NCBI GenBank assembly: GCA_900155495.1
Contig: FTLJ01000664.1
Span: 1 to 11,421, forward strand
DNA from: Porogramme epimiltina
Lineage: Eukaryota > Basidiomycota > Agaricomycetes > Polyporales > Polyporaceae
Reading direction: 5' to 3'
Length of the DNA: 11,421 bases
Both the position numbers and the translations under genes were made by a program. The notes beneath the pieces are model-generated. The model did not search any database. It saw only the letters and a program-made list of their open reading frames with translations, and was not told the origin of the DNA. Below are positions 8,233 through 11,421 of the stretch, piece by piece. Every line of letters starts with the position of its first letter. The stretch's first letter is position 1.

Positions 8233-8336
8233 TCAATGAATGAAGGGGCGAAAGAGCGAGGAGGGAGAGTGAGAGCAACGGACGAGTCGTGACGGCACCC
8301 CCACCCACACGCTAAGCAGCACCCAGGCGCGCGCGC

Positions 8337-11300
8337 TCAGAACAACGCAGTCGTCGAGCCCTGCCCGTACCCACTCGCGCTGTCCATCGCCACCGTCGAC
8401 GGCCCCGCGCCCGACGAGGCCGACGAGCCCGCCGCGCCCACCGAGGCACCCGCGTCCCACCGGCCCTTCCCCTTCCCCTTCCCTCCCCCATTCTCCAGCA
8501 CGTCGTGCTCGCGCTCGTCGAGCTCGTCGTCGCGCACCGCCTCCCAGATGCGCACCGTCTTGTCGTCCGAGCACGACGCGAACATGCGCTCGTTCGCCGG
8601 GTTCCACGCGACCGAGTTCACAGAGCCGTCTCCGTGCCCCTCGAGCGCCTCGAGCAGCGCGCCGCTGTCGCGGTGCCAGATGTACACCTTCCCGTCTGTC
8701 GGACATAGCGAGCGCGGCGCGAGGGCGCGGGAGCGCGGGCGGGGCGCGAGGGCGCGGTGGGAGCGCGCGGGCCGGACAGGCGAAGGGTGCATGGGAGGCA
8801 GGGCGCGGGCGCGGCGCGTCGGAGCCAATAGGCCATAGGCGGCGCAGGCGCGATGGGGACGAGGCCCATGAAGCGAACAGCGAGCAATTCAGTCAGCGCG
8901 CGGTCCCACCACCAGCGTAAAGAGAGCAAGCGAGGACGAGACGCACCTTCGCTCCCACTGACGACGAAGTTGCCCTCGACGCCGCCAAAACAGCTCCGGA
9001 TGACATGCTTCGACTGACTGTGGCCGGAGTACTTGCGCACGACCTGTTGCGTGCTCAGATCGAACAGCTTGATCTCCTGCGAGCGCCGCGGCGCGTGAGC
9101 AAGCTCTGACTGGGGCGAGGCGACGTACACGTACGGCAGTAGGCCCGTTCTCAGACGCGGTGTTGATCAACGCGAATTGAGAGTCTGGCGAGATCTTCAC
9201 GCTCGTGAGCTCGCCCTCGAGTCGTATTGATCTGCACGATGAACACAACCAATCAGAACTACGTTCCCCACGTCCTCGCACCAGACTTAGGGGGCGCACG
9301 CACGTTTCGGGCTGCTTCGTTGCCAAGTCGTAGATGATGATTCGCGTCTCGGACGAGCTCTTGTTCGCCGTTGCGGTGCCCCCACCGGGGCCACTGCCGG
9401 GCGGTGTGCTCGAGTCCTGCGGATTTGGTCCCGGCGCGTCGTACATCCCAGCCGCGACGAGACGTGTGAAGTCTGGCGTGACCATAAGGTCCGTCACCCG
9501 AAGATGTGTGCTCGCCCACGTATCTCGCAGTCTGCCGTCCGCGTCCTAGAGCACCGAGGGAACACAACACACGAAAGTCAGCGACGGCGACTCCGCCGAC
9601 GGAAGTGCCAGCTTCTCAGAACTTACCCATAAGATGATCTTGCGGTCGAGGCCCCCTGAGATAAAACCGGACCCGTCGGGCAGCCACGCGAGGGCGGTGA
9701 CGACGTCTGAGTGCTGGTCGAGCACGCGCAAGCACGTCCCAGTCTGCGCATCGAATCGCAGAGTGTGAGAACCGGGCCCTGTCTGGTGGGACTGTGGCGC
9801 TTACTCGTGTGTTCCACAGCCTGATAAAATTCTCCGCGGCGGTGAGCAGTATTGAGTCGTCTAATGACCATGACACGCAGCCCACAGCGTACGGATGGTC
9901 GTTCAAGACGAGTTCTGTATCATACTGTCTTGATCGTGGGCCTTTATCGAGCTGCCGTACAATTTACGTCAGCGGTGGAGCTCGTACTGACCTTTAGCCA
10001 CAGCACCGTGCCGGCGTACCTCGATTTTCGAGATGATCGCAGTCTTGTCTTTGCTGGCCGTGGCCAGATATCGCCCGCTGTGACTCCACTCCAGGTTCCA
10101 GACCTCGTCTGTGTGGATCTGAAGGACAGCTGTGGTGACTCGCGGAAAGGCGTTACGCTCGCACAGATGGTCGGTGTATAGTGAGTATGACCGGGTCTTC
10201 AGCGGCATATTATGATACAAGCATTGGCCCTGCTGATAAGCCCGCGCTTGGTCCAACAGGGTGGCAAACCGCCGTTGGGGGATCATGACTGATGATGGTA
10301 TATAACCTATAGTCATGCGCAGGTAAGCGTATATGACTACCCTTCACCGCATACGACTTACGCTGGAGGTCCATGAGTAACCGCCGCCGAGACGTTCCAC
10401 TGGCACCGTCCCATCCGACTTGTTGTCGTAGGTCAGCGGGGTCCGAGCACATCATGAGACTGCAGTAGAATGCAGTCAATACGGAGCTTGCTGGTGGCAC
10501 GCCGAGCAACTGACCTCGATAGCGTATGTAGGGAGTCCAGTTCCGGATTCAAGGGTGCAAGCTCGTTGCGGAGCACGTGCAGAGCCGCAGTGATCTTTCC
10601 TGCCTCGAGATCTTCAAGGTACTTCTGTTTCGCGATGAGGAACTTGGCTTCCTGTGGCGCCAGGTTAGGTGGGACTGGACTGCCGCCCAAGCCTGGCGGC
10701 ATTACGCACCCAAAGCCCTTCGCCCTCGGTGACCCCCAGACGAGCCAGTGCTGACTCTGCAGAGTCCCATGACGCATCAAGGATGCACCGTCGGAACTCG
10801 GCCACCTCTGGCGTCTCCATAATGTAGCCCGACTCCGCCTCCAGAGTCGCCGCAGATTCCCTGAGCCGCGGCCACAGTTGAAGTGGGGAACGGACGAGAG
10901 AGAGAAACGAGGGCGGACTCACATGTACCCCACATCCCGCAGGCTCTGTATCACTAGCCGAACGAACTCTTCCCTATCGACGTACGAGTCGTCATACAAC
11001 GTCCTCCCCGGGAGAGACACCCTCGCAACCGCCGACCTCTGTCTCTCCTGCGGGTACCCGTCCAGCCCGTCCAGAATCGACCCGTTCGACGAGCCGTTCG
11101 TGTGCGGCAGCGAGAACCCGTTGCTCTTCGCCACAATCTTGTGCCCGTTTGAAGGGCCGACGGCGGCGGACGAGGGGCCCGCCTCGAGGTGCGAATCCAG
11201 GGAGACGGAGAGCGCCGAGTCTCTGTCGCTGTCAGTGAGCCTCATAGCGAAGTAATCAGCAATGGGGGCGGGGCGTGCGGCCGGGGAATCAGACGGAATC

Positions 11301-11421
11301 AGGGAAGGTTCGATGGAAGTGCGGGAGGTGGAGGGGGAGGACGTGCGGCTATCGACGCGCTGCCTCTTACGGACGCGGACGAGATCAGGGTCTGCTTCCG
11401 CCGGGCGGGATGGGGCGGGGG
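8337..11421 (-). CDS. GID7: WDR26/Gid7-type LisH-CTLH-WD40 protein of the GID/CTLH ubiquitin ligase, 5' partial, 11 exons
   Basis: Exons, 5' to 3' on the minus strand: 11421-10923, 10860-10710, 10651-10515, 10459-10362, 10306-10020, 9951-9805, 9743-9627, 9545-9304, 9231-9135, 9076-8947 and 8695-8337. Introns are 55-81 nt except the last (251 nt). All phases join to one frame ending TGA at 8339-8337. Counting from the ATG at 11245 the protein is 695 aa, but the frame stays open upstream to the window edge and includes a basic RVRKRQRVD patch, so the true start may be outside. LisH lies at about res. 90-122 ([18 protein letters not shown]...), CTLH at about 123-204 ([40 protein letters not shown]). 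Seven WD repeats follow from about 300, including [60 protein letters not shown] and [20 protein letters not shown]. The tail is low-complexity, with GKGKGKG and Gly/Ser/Ala. Gid7/WDR26 helps assemble the GID/CTLH E3 and recruit substrates. The least certain junctions are exons 5/6 and 9/10. Confidence 0.95.
8696..8946 (-). other. Unusually long last intron of GID7
   Basis: The donor is GTGCGT (8946-8941) and the acceptor CAG ends at 8696, splitting the Asp codon of SGSED in phase 1. At 251 nt it is three to five times the length of the gene's other introns. Its 3' half is GC-rich and holds a 15-nt direct repeat, GGCGCGAGGGCGCGG, at 8716-8730 and 8743-8757 (27-nt period). The duplicated relic has only 55 nt at the same position. 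Confidence 0.8.
8716..8757. repeat. 15-nt direct repeat within the last GID7 intron
   Basis: GGCGCGAGGGCGCGG occurs at 8716-8730 and 8743-8757, each followed closely by a GAGCGCG block, giving a 27-nt period. This points to local tandem growth of the intron. Confidence 0.7.

Noticed and set aside
8618..9130. 170-codon minus frame that reads through the last GID7 intron
   Set aside because: It shares the exon 10 frame, then runs into the 251-nt intron and continues in a wrong frame across the last WD repeat. The spliced version restores the WD40 sequence.

Overview
The window looks like nuclear DNA of a basidiomycete fungus, probably a mushroom-forming Agaricomycete. The reasons are high GC, genes cut by many short introns (55-81 nt, mostly GTGCGT/GTAAGT/GTGAGC donors and CAG/TAG acceptors), and three gene families of typical fungal type. 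No bacterial-type genes, operons, CRISPR arrays, rRNA or tRNA genes were found.

Layout, left to right. (1) 50-298, minus strand: first exon of a WOPR (Gti1/Pac2, Wor1-like) transcription factor, running off the left edge in its first intron. (2) 299-1933: a gene-poor 1.6 kb divergent intergenic region. (3) 1934-3215, plus strand: a complete seven-exon Elongin-A gene (306 aa) with BC-box, F-box-like region and proline-rich tail. (4) 3216-5500: no recognised gene; it contains a short candidate ORF and a very GC-rich block with long, compositionally biased open frames on both strands. (5) 5500-6434: lower-GC sequence with nothing recognised. (6) about 6435-7760, minus strand: a strongly decayed, 5'-truncated duplicate of the neighbouring GID7 gene, keeping at least one original intron and carrying a frameshift, a lost acceptor and deletions. 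A 76-nt imperfect hairpin lies inside it. (7) 7860-8336: short intergenic region and 3' UTR. (8) 8337-11421, minus strand: an eleven-exon WDR26/GID7 gene with LisH, CTLH and seven WD repeats, 5' partial at the right edge.

The intact genes are ordinary core functions: a morphogenesis/dimorphism-type regulator, the Elongin adaptor that links a cullin ubiquitin ligase with RNA polymerase II, and a GID/CTLH ubiquitin-ligase subunit. There is no sign that they form one pathway beyond two of them being ubiquitin-ligase subunits. The main unexpected content is the GID7 relic. Next to it, the functional gene has a 251-nt last intron where the relic has 55 nt, and the relic contains a long hairpin. 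I did not find convincing evidence of a new multi-gene system.
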